Positions 7,608 through 15,696 of a DNA stretch of 64,000 nt are shown here, in pieces. Origin of the DNA: Arthrobacter sp. ISL-72 (GTDB lineage Bacteria; Actinomycetota; Actinomycetes; Actinomycetales; Micrococcaceae); the NCBI RefSeq assembly GCF_018613755.1, contig NZ_JAGGPP010000034.1:39170-103169 (forward strand), read 5' to 3'. The translations under genes were made by a program, and so were the position numbers. How positions within the stretch are numbered: position 1 is the first letter of the stretch; the number at the start of each line of letters is the position of its first letter. The notes beneath the pieces are model-generated. The model was not told the DNA's origin. It did no database searches and saw only the letters and a list, made by a program, of their open reading frames with translations.

Positions 7608-7613
7608 TAGGAT
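7608..7613 (+). promoter_or_regulatory. -10 element TAGGAT placed for a leaderless kinase mRNA
   Basis: TAGGAT ends 6 nt before the GTG start at 7620, so transcription would begin at or next to the start codon. No Shine-Dalgarno precedes the GTG. TANNNT -10 elements without a good -35 are common for leaderless genes in actinobacteria. Confidence 0.5.
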
Positions 7614-7619
7614 CGTAGG

Positions 7620-9749
7620 GTGCAGGAAAAAGTGTCGGACTCCCTTGTTGGAACCCTGGTGGACAACCGGTACCTGGTCCAGTCCAGGCTGGCGCGCGGC
7701 GGAATGTCCACCGTCTACTTGGCAACGGATCAGCGGCTCGAACGTGAGGTGGCACTCAAGGTCCTCCACCCGCACCTCGCCAATGACGAACACTTCCTGG
7801 ACAGGCTGGGCCGGGAAGCCAAGGCCGCGGCCAGGCTGTCCCACCCGCATGTCGTAGGCGTCCTGGACCAGGGCATCGACGGGCACACAGCCTATCTGGT
7901 GATGGAATACATCAAGGGCCACACCCTGCGGGACGTTCTCAAGGAGAAGGGGGCGTTGTCCCCCCGGCTTGCCCTGGCGTTGATCGACCCCGTGGTCGAA
8001 GGGCTGGGCGCGGCACACGCCGCCGGCCTGATCCACCGGGACATCAAGCCTGAGAACGTCCTGATCGCCGACGACGGACGGATCAAGGTGGGTGACTTCG
8101 GCCTGGCGCGGGCTGTCACCACGTCAACGAGCACCGGCGCACTGATCGGCACGGTGGCCTACCTGTCACCTGAACTGGTGCTCGGCAGGCAGGCGGATGC
8201 ACGCAGTGATATCTACTCGGTAGGCATCATGCTGTATGAGATGATCACCGGCAAGCAGCCTTTCGACGGCGAAGTCCCCATCCAGGTGGCCTATCAGCAT
8301 GTGAATTCCGCCGTGGAAGCCCCTTCGGCCGAGGTGCCCGGGCTTGCTGCGGAAGTTGATGAACTGGTGCAGTGGTGCACCGCCCGGGACCCGGAGCAGC
8401 GTCCCGTTGACGGCAATGCCCTCCTTTCGGAGCTCAGGCACATCCGCACCAACCTGACCGACCCCGAACTGGATCTCCAGCCCCCCGCGGCGATTGCCGC
8501 CGTCGCCCATTCCCCGGCCGGACTGCGCCCACCCGCGCAGCCGCCCGCCTCCCCGCCTTTCGGGCCGCCGACCCCTGCCGGGCAGGAACAAACGGAGATC
8601 CTGAATCCTGCCGGACAGCATCCGACGGAGGTCATCTCCAGGGAAAGCAATCCCACTACGGTCCTCTCGGCCTCACCGCGGCGCCCCGGGCAGTTCGGAG
8701 CCCTGGCACCCCCGCCGGAACCGGATGCCGCTTTCGGCGACGGGGATGACGACGACGCAGTTCCCTTGAGTAAAAGGGCGCAGCGCAAACAGGACCGCGA
8801 TGCCGCCAGGGCACAGTCCAAGGCAGCCTCAACACCCGTCCGCTCGCTGCGTGAAGGGAACTCCCGCCGCCGCGGCCTACTCTGGATCATCGTCCTGGTG
8901 ATCGCGGCGCTGCTTGCCACGGGTGCGGGCTGGTTCTTCGGCATGGGCCCCGGCTCCCCCGGGACCATTCCAAGGGTGGCCAACAAGACGGTGGCCGAGG
9001 CACAGCAGCTGCTTGCCACCGCGGGGTTCCAATCCAGCACGAAGGACGTTTTCGATGACGACATCCAGGCCGGCCTGGTGGTGGGCACCGAACCTGAAGC
9101 GGGGCGCGAGATCCGCAAGTTCCAGCCGGTATCGCTGTTTGTTTCCAAGGGTCCACAGCTATTTCCTTTGCCGTCCCTAAGCGGCCTGATGCTGGATGAA
9201 GCGAAGAACGAACTCAACGGCGCCGAGATGGCCCTGGGCCCCGTCATCGAGACGTTCAGCGAAACCGAGCCGGCAGGTACGGTGCTCGCGCAGGATCCGC
9301 CGGCGGGCACCGCCGCCAGGCGCGGCACGCCAGTCGGCCTTACTGTCTCCAAGGGACCTGAACCGATTCCGGTTCCGGACGTTCGCGGGCAGGAACAGGG
9401 GGCGGCGGTCAAGGCGCTTGAGGCCGCAGGCCTCAAGGCCGTGATCTCACCGGAAACTGTCAACGACAAGAAGGTCCCCAAGGGTGCGGTCGTGGCCCAG
9501 GAGCCGTCGTCCGGGACGCTTACGCGGGGCGAATCTGTCACCCTCACGGTGTCCAAGGGACCCAAGCTCGTGAACGTGCCGAGCTATATCGGCAAGCAGG
9601 CGGACGATGCCCGCAAAGCGCTGGAGAAGCTTGGCTTCGAGGTCCGGGTCAACAACGTCCTTGGCGGCTTCTTTGGAACGGTCCGGGACCAGGACCCGGT
9701 AAACACCCAGGTGCCTGAAGGTTCCGTCATCACCCTCACCGTCGTCTAG
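7620..9749 (+). CDS. pknL: PASTA-domain Ser/Thr protein kinase (PknL-like)
   Basis: A 709-residue membrane receptor kinase. The Hanks-type kinase domain spans about residues 18-275: glycine loop 'LARGGMSTVY', ATP-binding Lys47, 'HRDIKPEN' with catalytic Asp141, and DFG at 159-161; the activation loop is Thr/Ser-rich (TTSTSTGALIGT). A Pro-rich juxtamembrane segment follows, then a single membrane helix near 420-440 and four extracellular PASTA domains (about 446-709) of the type that bind muropeptides or lipid II. Order next to Rv2175c-like and aroG matches Rv2175c-Rv2176(pknL)-Rv2178c, hence the symbol; a PknB paralogue cannot be excluded. The mRNA may be leaderless. An earlier GTG is not available; an internal GTG at 7632 is in frame. 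Confidence 0.93.
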   Translation: MQEKVSDSLVGTLVDNRYLVQSRLARGGMSTVYLATDQRLEREVALKVLHPHLANDEHFLDRLGREAKAAARLSHPHVVGVLDQGIDGHTAYLVMEYIKGHTLRDVLKEKGALSPRLALALIDPVVEGLGAAHAAGLIHRDIKPENVLIADDGRIKVGDFGLARAVTTSTSTGALIGTVAYLSPELVLGRQADARSDIYSVGIMLYEMITGKQPFDGEVPIQVAYQHVNSAVEAPSAEVPGLAAEVDELVQWCTARDPEQRPVDGNALLSELRHIRTNLTDPELDLQPPAAIAAVAHSPAGLRPPAQPPASPPFGPPTPAGQEQTEILNPAGQHPTEVISRESNPTTVLSASPRRPGQFGALAPPPEPDAAFGDGDDDDAVPLSKRAQRKQDRDAARAQSKAASTPVRSLREGNSRRRGLLWIIVLVIAALLATGAGWFFGMGPGSPGTIPRVANKTVAEAQQLLATAGFQSSTKDVFDDDIQAGLVVGTEPEAGREIRKFQPVSLFVSKGPQLFPLPSLSGLMLDEAKNELNGAEMALGPVIETFSETEPAGTVLAQDPPAGTAARRGTPVGLTVSKGPEPIPVPDVRGQEQGAAVKALEAAGLKAVISPETVNDKKVPKGAVVAQEPSSGTLTRGESVTLTVSKGPKLVNVPSYIGKQADDARKALEKLGFEVRVNNVLGGFFGTVRDQDPVNTQVPEGSVITLTVV

Positions 9750-9785
9750 GAAACCGTCGTTCAGGAAACTGTCGTCCAGGAATAC
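9741..9785. repeat. imperfect tandem repeat, 3 x 15 bp
   Basis: Three 15-nt units start at 9741, 9756 and 9771 (GTCGTCTAGGAAACC and two variants). The first unit contains the last codons and stop of the kinase gene. Confidence 0.85.
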
Positions 9786-9828
9786 GAGGCCCCTTTAGGA
9801 ATATGCGGCCTTTGAAACGGCCGCCATC

Positions 9829-9889
9829 GAAAAGCTCCGCCCGGCCAGAAAAGCTCCGCCCGGCTGATCCAGCCGGGCGGAGCTTTTCT
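9829..9889. terminator. bidirectional terminator with duplicated left arm
   Basis: An 18-bp perfect stem (9848-9865 with 9871-9888, loop of 5 nt) rich in GC and flanked by AAAA/TTTT serves the convergent kinase and aroG genes. The left arm GAAAAGCTCCGCCCGGC is also present at 9829-9845, so the right arm could pair with either copy, giving alternative hairpins. Confidence 0.88.
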
Positions 9890-9916
9890 GTTGATCTTTT
9901 CTGTCAGTGGACCGGG

Positions 9917-11308
9917 TCAGCGCTTGGCAAGTGCCCCTGCGACGAGGAAGGCCATTTCGAGCGACTGCATGTGGTTCAGACGGGGATCACAGACCGACTC
10001 GTAGCGGTCAAGGAAGGCTTCCTGGTCGATCGGGTCGGCGCCGCCAAGGCATTCCGCGACGTCATCACCCGTCATCTCGACGTGCAGGCCGCCCGGAACG
10101 GTTCCCAGAGAGTGGTGGACTTCGAAGAAGCCACGCACTTCGTCGATGACGTCGTCGAAGTTGCGCGTCTTGTAGCCGTTGGGCGAAGTGACCGTGTTCC
10201 CGTGCATGGGGTCGGTAACCCAAAGAACCTGGGCGCCGGAAGCCGTGACCTTCTCAACGATGGCGGGCAGCTTCTCGCGGATGTTGCCTGCGCCCATCCT
10301 GGTGATGAAGGTCAGGCGGCCGGGCTCGCGGTCCGGATCCAGCCTGTCGATAAGCCGCAGCGCGTCGTCGCCTGACGTCGAGGGTCCCAGCTTCACGCCA
10401 ATAGGGTTGCGGACCCGTGACAGGAAATCGACGTGGGCGTGATCCAGCTCGCGGGTGCGTTCGCCGATCCAGAGGAAATGTGCCGAGGTGTCGTACGGCA
10501 GCCCGGTGCGGGAATCGATGCGGGTCAGCGCGCGCTCGTAGTCGAGCAGCAGCGCCTCGTGGCTCGCGAAGAACTCCACGCGCTTCAAGGCTTCGAAGTC
10601 GGCCCCGCAGGAAGCCATGAACTGGATGGCACGGTCAATGTCGCGGGCAAGCGACTCGTAGCGGGCATGCGCCGGGTTCTCGGTAAAGCCCTTGTTCCAG
10701 TGGTGCACCAGCCGGAGGTCGGCGAAACCGCCCTGGGTGAAGGCACGGATAAGGTTCAGCGTGGAAGCGGACGTGTGGTAGGCCTTCAGCATCCGGCCGG
10801 CGTCGTGGCCGCGGGACTCGGGGGTGAAGTCGTAGCCGTTCACGATGTCGCCGCGGTAGGCCGGGAGCGTCACGCCGTCGCGCGTTTCGTCGTTGGAGGA
10901 GCGCGGCTTGGCGAACTGGCCGGCCATGCGGCCCATCTTGATGACCGGCATGGCAGCACCATAAGTCAGGACGACGGCCATCTGCAGGATGGTCTTGACC
11001 CTGGCGCTGATCTTGTCCGCGGTTGCCGCCTCAAACGTCTCCGCACAGTCACCGCCCTGGAGCAGGAAGGCCTTTCCCTGGGCGGCGGCGGCGAGCCGTT
11101 CGCGCAGGATGTCCACTTCGCCGGCGAACACCAGCGGCGGCAGGACGGACAGTTCCTTCACCGACGCGTCAAAAACTTCTTTGTCTTGCCAGCTGGGCTG
11201 CTGCGAAACGGGAAGTTCCCGCCAGCGGTCCAGTCCCGGATAGTTGGCGGCACCGCTCTGGGCAGTACTGGTCAGCAGGGAGGCGGGTTTTGCAGATAGC
11301 TCAGTCAC
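9917..11308 (-). CDS. aroG: class II 3-deoxy-7-phosphoheptulonate (DAHP) synthase
   Basis: The first enzyme of the shikimate pathway, joining phosphoenolpyruvate and erythrose 4-phosphate. The 463-residue product is the plant-like class II (AroA-II) type used by actinobacteria: 'LQGGDCAETFE' (metal-binding Cys), 'KMGRMAGQFAKPRSS', 'GEVDILRERLA', 'SHEALLLDYE', 'GPSTSGDDAL' and the C-terminal 'VTDPMHGNT' and 'GGLHVEMTGDDVAECLGG' with metal-ligand Glu/Asp. Full length. It is convergent with the kinase gene and shares its terminator. In M. tuberculosis Rv2178c lies at the same place. An N-terminal ~45-residue extension matches class II enzymes that are feedback-regulated and able to form complexes with chorismate mutase. 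Confidence 0.96.
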   Translation of the reverse strand: MTELSAKPASLLTSTAQSGAANYPGLDRWRELPVSQQPSWQDKEVFDASVKELSVLPPLVFAGEVDILRERLAAAAQGKAFLLQGGDCAETFEAATADKISARVKTILQMAVVLTYGAAMPVIKMGRMAGQFAKPRSSNDETRDGVTLPAYRGDIVNGYDFTPESRGHDAGRMLKAYHTSASTLNLIRAFTQGGFADLRLVHHWNKGFTENPAHARYESLARDIDRAIQFMASCGADFEALKRVEFFASHEALLLDYERALTRIDSRTGLPYDTSAHFLWIGERTRELDHAHVDFLSRVRNPIGVKLGPSTSGDDALRLIDRLDPDREPGRLTFITRMGAGNIREKLPAIVEKVTASGAQVLWVTDPMHGNTVTSPNGYKTRNFDDVIDEVRGFFEVHHSLGTVPGGLHVEMTGDDVAECLGGADPIDQEAFLDRYESVCDPRLNHMQSLEMAFLVAGALAKR

Positions 11309-11372
11309 ACTACAAGACTAGTTCCCGAAACCGGGTTTCCGCACCGCAACCGTCATTCGAACCAAACCGCCG

Positions 11373-12113
11373 TCACACTTTTCCCGGCTCCGCCGGACCG
11401 CCGCCGGCGGAGCCGTCCGAGCCGTCAGTGGGTATGCCCGCCAGCCGCAGTTTGACCACCGCGGCGTATTCGTCAACGTACTCCTGTCCGGACAGGCGCA
11501 TGAGTTCGTACATGATTTCGTCGGTCACCGCCCGCTGGATCTCGCGGTCCTCCTCCATCCCGTAGTAGCGGCTGAAGTCCATCGGTTCGCCGAAGATCAT
11601 CCCGATGCGCCTGATGTTCGGCATCCGTTTGCCGATGGGCTGAACTTTGTCCGTTCCGATCATGGCCACGGGAATGACCGGGACCCTTGCCTGCAGGGCC
11701 AGTTTCGCGACGCCTACTTTTCCGCGGTAAAGCCGGGAATCGGGGCTCCTGGTTCCTTCGGGATAGATGCCCAGCAGCGAGCCATGGGTGAGGACGTCCA
11801 TTCCGGCGCCAAGCGAGGCCGCCGAGGCCGCTCCCCCGGACCGGTCCATGGGCAACTGGTTTGTCAGCCGGAAGAAGAGGGCCGTCAGCCTGCCTTTGAC
11901 TCCCTTGCCCGTGAAATACTCGGACTTCGCCAAAAAGATCACCGGGCGCGGAACCATCAGGGGCATAAAGATGGAATCGGAGAACGACAGATGGTTCGAA
12001 GCCAGGATGGCGGCGCCTTCGGCCGGGACGTTGTCGAGCCCCTTGACCCATGGGCGGAACAGAAGCTTCAGCACCGGTCCCAGAACGAACGTCTTCATGA
12101 ACCAATAAAACAC
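11373..12113 (-). CDS. plsC: 1-acyl-sn-glycerol-3-phosphate acyltransferase family protein
   Basis: A 246-residue membrane-associated acyltransferase that should convert lysophosphatidate to phosphatidate or acylate a related phospholipid precursor. Motif I is 'NHLSFSDS' (NHx4D, catalytic His/Asp), motif II 'FFRLTNQLPMDRSGG', and motif III 'YPEGTRSPDSRLYRGKVG' for glycerol phosphate binding; 'PVIPVAMIG' is motif IV. The N-terminus 'MFYWFMKTFVLGPVLKLLF' is a hydrophobic anchor. The start is GTG at 12113. It lies 64 nt upstream of aroG on the same strand. Rv2182c occupies the equivalent position. A second PlsC family member is present at 28356-29114. Confidence 0.9.
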   Translation of the reverse strand: MFYWFMKTFVLGPVLKLLFRPWVKGLDNVPAEGAAILASNHLSFSDSIFMPLMVPRPVIFLAKSEYFTGKGVKGRLTALFFRLTNQLPMDRSGGAASAASLGAGMDVLTHGSLLGIYPEGTRSPDSRLYRGKVGVAKLALQARVPVIPVAMIGTDKVQPIGKRMPNIRRIGMIFGEPMDFSRYYGMEEDREIQRAVTDEIMYELMRLSGQEYVDEYAAVVKLRLAGIPTDGSDGSAGGGPAEPGKV

Positions 12114-12225
12114 GTGGTGTCCCTCTCCGGACGGCGTCTGACCGGCCCTTCCCCCGGGCCCGGCCAGGACTTCAATGCAACCCTACTCTAGTGAGATTTG
12201 TGCCGAATGGTGACACGATGAGCAC

Positions 12226-13014
12226 ATGAGAGAAAGCAGCAAACGGACTGTGCCTGCCGCTTTCAGCTACCCCGGCCACGGCAGGAATGCCGTGATCGGG
12301 ATTGCCATTTGCCACGGCTTCACCGGGAGTCCCCTGAGCGTCATGCCGTGGGCCCTGCACTTGGCCGAGCAGGGGTTCGCCGTCACCGTCCCGCTGCTGC
12401 CCGGACACGGTACCGACTGGCGTCAGCTCGCCCGTTCCGGCTGGCGTGAATGGGCCGGCGCGTTCGAGACCGCCTACCTGGAACTCGCGGCCAGGACTGA
12501 CACCTGCTACGTGGCCGGCCTCTCCATGGGCGGGGCCGTCGCGCTGCGCACCGCGTCCCGACACCAGGTTGCCGGTGTGGCAATGGTCAACCCCGGACTC
12601 AGCTTCTACGACCCCAGGATACGGATCGTCGGCATCCTGAAGTACTTGCAGCCGACCACGCTGCCCATTGTGGAGACCAACCCCACAGCAGCCACCACCG
12701 ACGATGGCGACTATACGCAGACACCGCTTGCCGCGGTTCACCAGCTGAAAAAGCTGTTTGCCGCGGCCCGCCGCCACCTGCCCCGCGTGACTGCCCCGGT
12801 GCTCGTCTTCAAGTCGGCCAGGGACGACGTGGTGCCGCCGTCGTCCCTAGCAATGATCCGGCGGCGGCTGGGGTCTGCGGACCTTAAGGTCGTACCCCTG
12901 CCCAACAGCGGCCACGTGGCTACGCTGGACAACGACGCGCCCCTGATCTTCGAGCTTTCAAGCCGCTTTTTTCATGAGCACGCGCCGCACCGCGTATCCT
13001 CGGAGACATCATGA
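12226..13014 (+). CDS. alpha/beta hydrolase (carboxylesterase/monoacylglycerol-lipase type), first of tandem pair
   Basis: A 262-residue cytoplasmic hydrolase. 'CHGFTGSP' forms the oxyanion-hole region, 'GLSMGGAV' the nucleophile elbow with catalytic Ser, 'SARDDVV' the Asp and 'NSGHVATLDND' the His, the order seen in bacterial carboxylesterase Est30-like and monoacylglycerol lipase enzymes. Substrate is unknown. The ATG of the next gene overlaps its TGA (ATGA), and that next gene is a clear paralogue sharing 'GFTGSP', 'LPGHGT', '[GI]SMGGA' and 'HVATLDND'. It is divergent from plsC with 112 nt between them, so a lipid-related role is plausible but inferred. Confidence 0.88.
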   Translation: MRESSKRTVPAAFSYPGHGRNAVIGIAICHGFTGSPLSVMPWALHLAEQGFAVTVPLLPGHGTDWRQLARSGWREWAGAFETAYLELAARTDTCYVAGLSMGGAVALRTASRHQVAGVAMVNPGLSFYDPRIRIVGILKYLQPTTLPIVETNPTAATTDDGDYTQTPLAAVHQLKKLFAAARRHLPRVTAPVLVFKSARDDVVPPSSLAMIRRRLGSADLKVVPLPNSGHVATLDNDAPLIFELSSRFFHEHAPHRVSSETS

Positions 13015-13808
13015 GCATCGCCGCCGACCACAGCCCCCTGAGCAGTCCCTTTTCCGGCGACGGCCCGTCGATAGGCGTTGCTGTTTCCCATGGCTTCACC
13101 GGCAGCCCGCACGGCGTCCGGGCGTGGGCCCAGTCGCTGGCCGATGCCGGTTTGGCCGTGCGGATGCCCCTTCTGCCGGGGCACGGCACCAGCTGGCAGG
13201 AACTCGCGAGGACCCGGTGGCAGGAGTGGCACGCCGCTTATGACGCGGCGTACCTGGAGCTTGAGGCCGAATGCGACCACGTCTTCACCGCCGGCATCTC
13301 GATGGGAGGCGCCCTGGCCCTGAGGGTGGCCGCCCTGCGTCCGGTGGCGGGAACAATTGTGGTCAATCCGGGACTTGTCATCGATGATCGCCGCGCGCCG
13401 CTCGCCGGCATCCTGAAGCTGGTCCTCAAAAGCACGCCGGCGATTGCCAATGACATCCTGAAGCCGGACATTGACGAGGGCGCCTACTCGCGCACGCCGG
13501 TGGCCGCGGCCCACGAGCTCAACAGGATGTTCAGGGACACCCTGCGGCTGCTGCCGCGGATCACAGCGCCCGTGCGGGTGTTCCGCTCAACTGTGGACCA
13601 CGTGGTGTCCGATTCGAGCATCGAGGCGCTGCGCCGGGGCCTCACCAACGCCCCGCTCCAGCTGAGCGCCTTGGAAAACAGCTACCATGTAGCCACCCTG
13701 GACAATGATGCCGAGGCGATTTTCAGCGGGACCGCGGACTTCATCCGCGCCGTGGTTCCGGGTCATGTGAACGCTTCGCCCGCCAGCCCTGAAGGAGACG
13801 GCCGATGA
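13011..13808 (+). CDS. alpha/beta hydrolase, second of tandem pair
   Basis: A 265-residue paralogue of the upstream gene. The triad is visible as Ser in 'GISMGGAL', Asp in 'STVDHVVSD' and His in 'NSYHVATLDND'; 'SHGFTGSPHGVRAW' gives the oxyanion hole. Residues around the cap region (between the Ser and Asp) differ most from the first copy, suggesting a different acyl or alcohol specificity. Start and stop overlap both neighbours by 4 nt (ATGA), so the three genes form one tightly coupled transcription unit. Confidence 0.88.
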   Translation: MSIAADHSPLSSPFSGDGPSIGVAVSHGFTGSPHGVRAWAQSLADAGLAVRMPLLPGHGTSWQELARTRWQEWHAAYDAAYLELEAECDHVFTAGISMGGALALRVAALRPVAGTIVVNPGLVIDDRRAPLAGILKLVLKSTPAIANDILKPDIDEGAYSRTPVAAAHELNRMFRDTLRLLPRITAPVRVFRSTVDHVVSDSSIEALRRGLTNAPLQLSALENSYHVATLDNDAEAIFSGTADFIRAVVPGHVNASPASPEGDGR

Positions 13809-14335
13809 CCAGATCCGACTCCAATTCCTCGGATCAAAGCGCGAACCAGGACGACGCCGTGTGGCTCGACCTGGTCTCCCGGCTCGAGGGCCGCGACACC
13901 CAGGCTGCTGCCGGGGAAGGCAGTGAACCGTCCCGGCGGCCCTTCCGCGACTTCGATCCGCTGGGCCTTGCCGGCGCCGCTCCGACTGAGCCTTCGGCAT
14001 CGGAACGCCAGGGCATTGCGCATAACCGGGGGAACGCCGAGACCCAGGGCAGCGCAGAGACAGGCACCGGGCCCCGGGACTACGAGGCCGACGACGACGA
14101 GCCGTTCGTTCCCGAGGAACCTCCGAGCCTGGCCGGCACCGATCCGCTGACCATGCTGGCATGGCTGGGCGCAGTCGGCGGGCCCGTGGCCCTGGTGCTG
14201 TCCGCCATGTTCTGGCGTTCGGCTCCGCTGCTGGCCATCCTGGGGATTGTCGCCGCCTTCGTGCTGTCCGTAATCTACCTGATCATGCAGCTGCCGCAGG
14301 AAAAGGACGAGCACGACGACGGCGCCCGGGTTTAG
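13805..14335 (+). CDS. conserved actinobacterial membrane protein, disordered acidic N-terminus
   Basis: A 176-residue protein of unknown function. Residues 1-110 are polar, low-complexity and acidic ('EADDDEPFVPEEPP'), probably cytoplasmic and unfolded. Two membrane helices follow: about 117-136 and 141-160, with a short basic turn (WRSAP) between, and a charged tail 'EKDEHDDGARV'. The start overlaps the hydrolase stop, so it belongs to that operon and could tether or regulate the hydrolases at the membrane; that is inference. No family was recognised. Confidence 0.8.
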   Translation: MTRSDSNSSDQSANQDDAVWLDLVSRLEGRDTQAAAGEGSEPSRRPFRDFDPLGLAGAAPTEPSASERQGIAHNRGNAETQGSAETGTGPRDYEADDDEPFVPEEPPSLAGTDPLTMLAWLGAVGGPVALVLSAMFWRSAPLLAILGIVAAFVLSVIYLIMQLPQEKDEHDDGARV

Positions 14336-14403
14336 CGCCCGGCCCCGGTCTGGCGTTCGGCCCCGGCATGCCCCCCCCGCGGCCGTTCTTCGCTGAATTC
14401 CCG

Positions 14404-15495
14404 TTAGCCGTGCATCCGGCTGCTGACCCGGGACAGGTCGGCGGCGCCGATCAGGCCGGCGTTGGGCCCCAGTGCTGCCAGTGCGATCTCTGCTGCCGGC
14501 CGGAATCCGCGGCCGGTCAGGTTCCGGGCAAAAGCCTTCCGGGCCGGAGCCACCAGCAGCTCGCCGGCATCGCACAGGCCTCCGCCGATCACGAACTTGC
14601 CGGGATCCAGTGCGGCAGCCAGGTTGGCCAGTCCAAGTCCCAGCCACTCCCCGACGTCCTCCAGCAGTTCCCGCGACGTCGCATCCCCGGCCTCCGCCAG
14701 TTCCGTCACGATGACGCCGGTGATCCGGTCCGGCTTCCCGTCCACCGCTTTGAGGATCTCCTGTGCCACCGGGGAATTGGCGGCGGCCAGTTCCCGGGCT
14801 TCCCGGCCCAGGGCATTTCCGGAGGCGTACTGTTCCCAGCAGCCGCGGTTGCCGCATTCGCACCGGTGGCCGCCGGGCATGATGATCTGGTGGCCGAATT
14901 CGCCTGCAACGCCAAAGCGTCCGCGTTCCAGCCGGCCATCCATCACCATGGCACCGCCGATCCCCGTGCCCAGGGTGATGCAGACGAGCCTGTTCTGGCC
15001 CTGGCCCGCGCCGAAGCGCCATTCCGCCCAGGCGGCGGCATCGGCGTCGTTCGTCAGCAGGACAGGCCGGCGCAGCAGGCGCTGGAGGTTGTCCCGCAGC
15101 GGTTCGTTGCGCCAGGCGAGGTGCGGGCTGAAGAGCACCGTCCCGCCGTCGAGGTCCATCCAGCCGGCGGCGCCGATTCCCACTGACCAGATGCGGTGGC
15201 CGTGGCTCAGCTCTTCCACGAGTTCCACGATCACCTGTTCCACCGCGCGGGGGTCATTTCCCGGGGTGGAGCGCCTGGCCTGGCTGAGGATCCGGCCTTC
15301 GGCGTCGACTACGCCGGCCGCGACTTTTGTACCCCCGATGTCCACACCGATGGCGAGGCCTTTGCGCCCCAGCCGGAGGTGCTCGCGAAAGTTCTGGCTT
15401 GCGGCCAGCGCGTCCTGCGCGGCGGTCCTCCTGCGCCGCCAGGCCGCCTGCCGTCGGTAGGGTGCGGGCAGGTCGCCGGGCGAAGGTGTATGCAT
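14404..15495 (-). CDS. glk: ROK-family glucokinase
   Basis: A 363-residue sugar kinase using ATP to phosphorylate glucose at C6. After an unusual ~45-residue basic N-terminal extension (with 'AAWRRRRTAAQ'), the phosphate-binding motif 'AIGVDIGGTKVAAGVVD' starts. Further ROK signatures are 'NDADAAAWAEWRFGAG' (catalytic Asp), 'TLGTGIGGAMV', 'GEFGHQ' and the zinc motif 'CECGNRGCWEQYASG', all intact. No helix-turn-helix is present, so it is a kinase and not a ROK repressor. The start could be internal, near the GVDIGGTK segment; ATG at 15495 is the longest choice. It is divergent from the acyl-CoA ligase. Confidence 0.88.
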   Translation of the reverse strand: MHTPSPGDLPAPYRRQAAWRRRRTAAQDALAASQNFREHLRLGRKGLAIGVDIGGTKVAAGVVDAEGRILSQARRSTPGNDPRAVEQVIVELVEELSHGHRIWSVGIGAAGWMDLDGGTVLFSPHLAWRNEPLRDNLQRLLRRPVLLTNDADAAAWAEWRFGAGQGQNRLVCITLGTGIGGAMVMDGRLERGRFGVAGEFGHQIIMPGGHRCECGNRGCWEQYASGNALGREARELAAANSPVAQEILKAVDGKPDRITGVIVTELAEAGDATSRELLEDVGEWLGLGLANLAAALDPGKFVIGGGLCDAGELLVAPARKAFARNLTGRGFRPAAEIALAALGPNAGLIGAADLSRVSSRMHG

Positions 15496-15642
15496 GGTTC
15501 CTCATTCTATTGCCCGGCCCCTTTTCCGGCGCCGCAGGCCCTCCAGGACGCGGCTGCCGAGGGGCCCTGGTGGCGGTTACGGGCATTCGACCCGTAAAGT
15601 TACTCGCCAGTAGGTTTATCACGAGACACCTGTGCAAAGAGC

Positions 15643-15661
15643 GTACTAGTGTTAGCAGTAC
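15643..15661. promoter_or_regulatory. inverted repeat upstream of the acyl-CoA ligase
   Basis: GTACT and AGTAC flank 9 nt, 36 nt before the ligase start. Short arms; a regulator site is only a possibility. Confidence 0.25.
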
Positions 15662-15696
15662 CCCCCTGTGGGTCTATGGATAACAAAGGAGCTATC

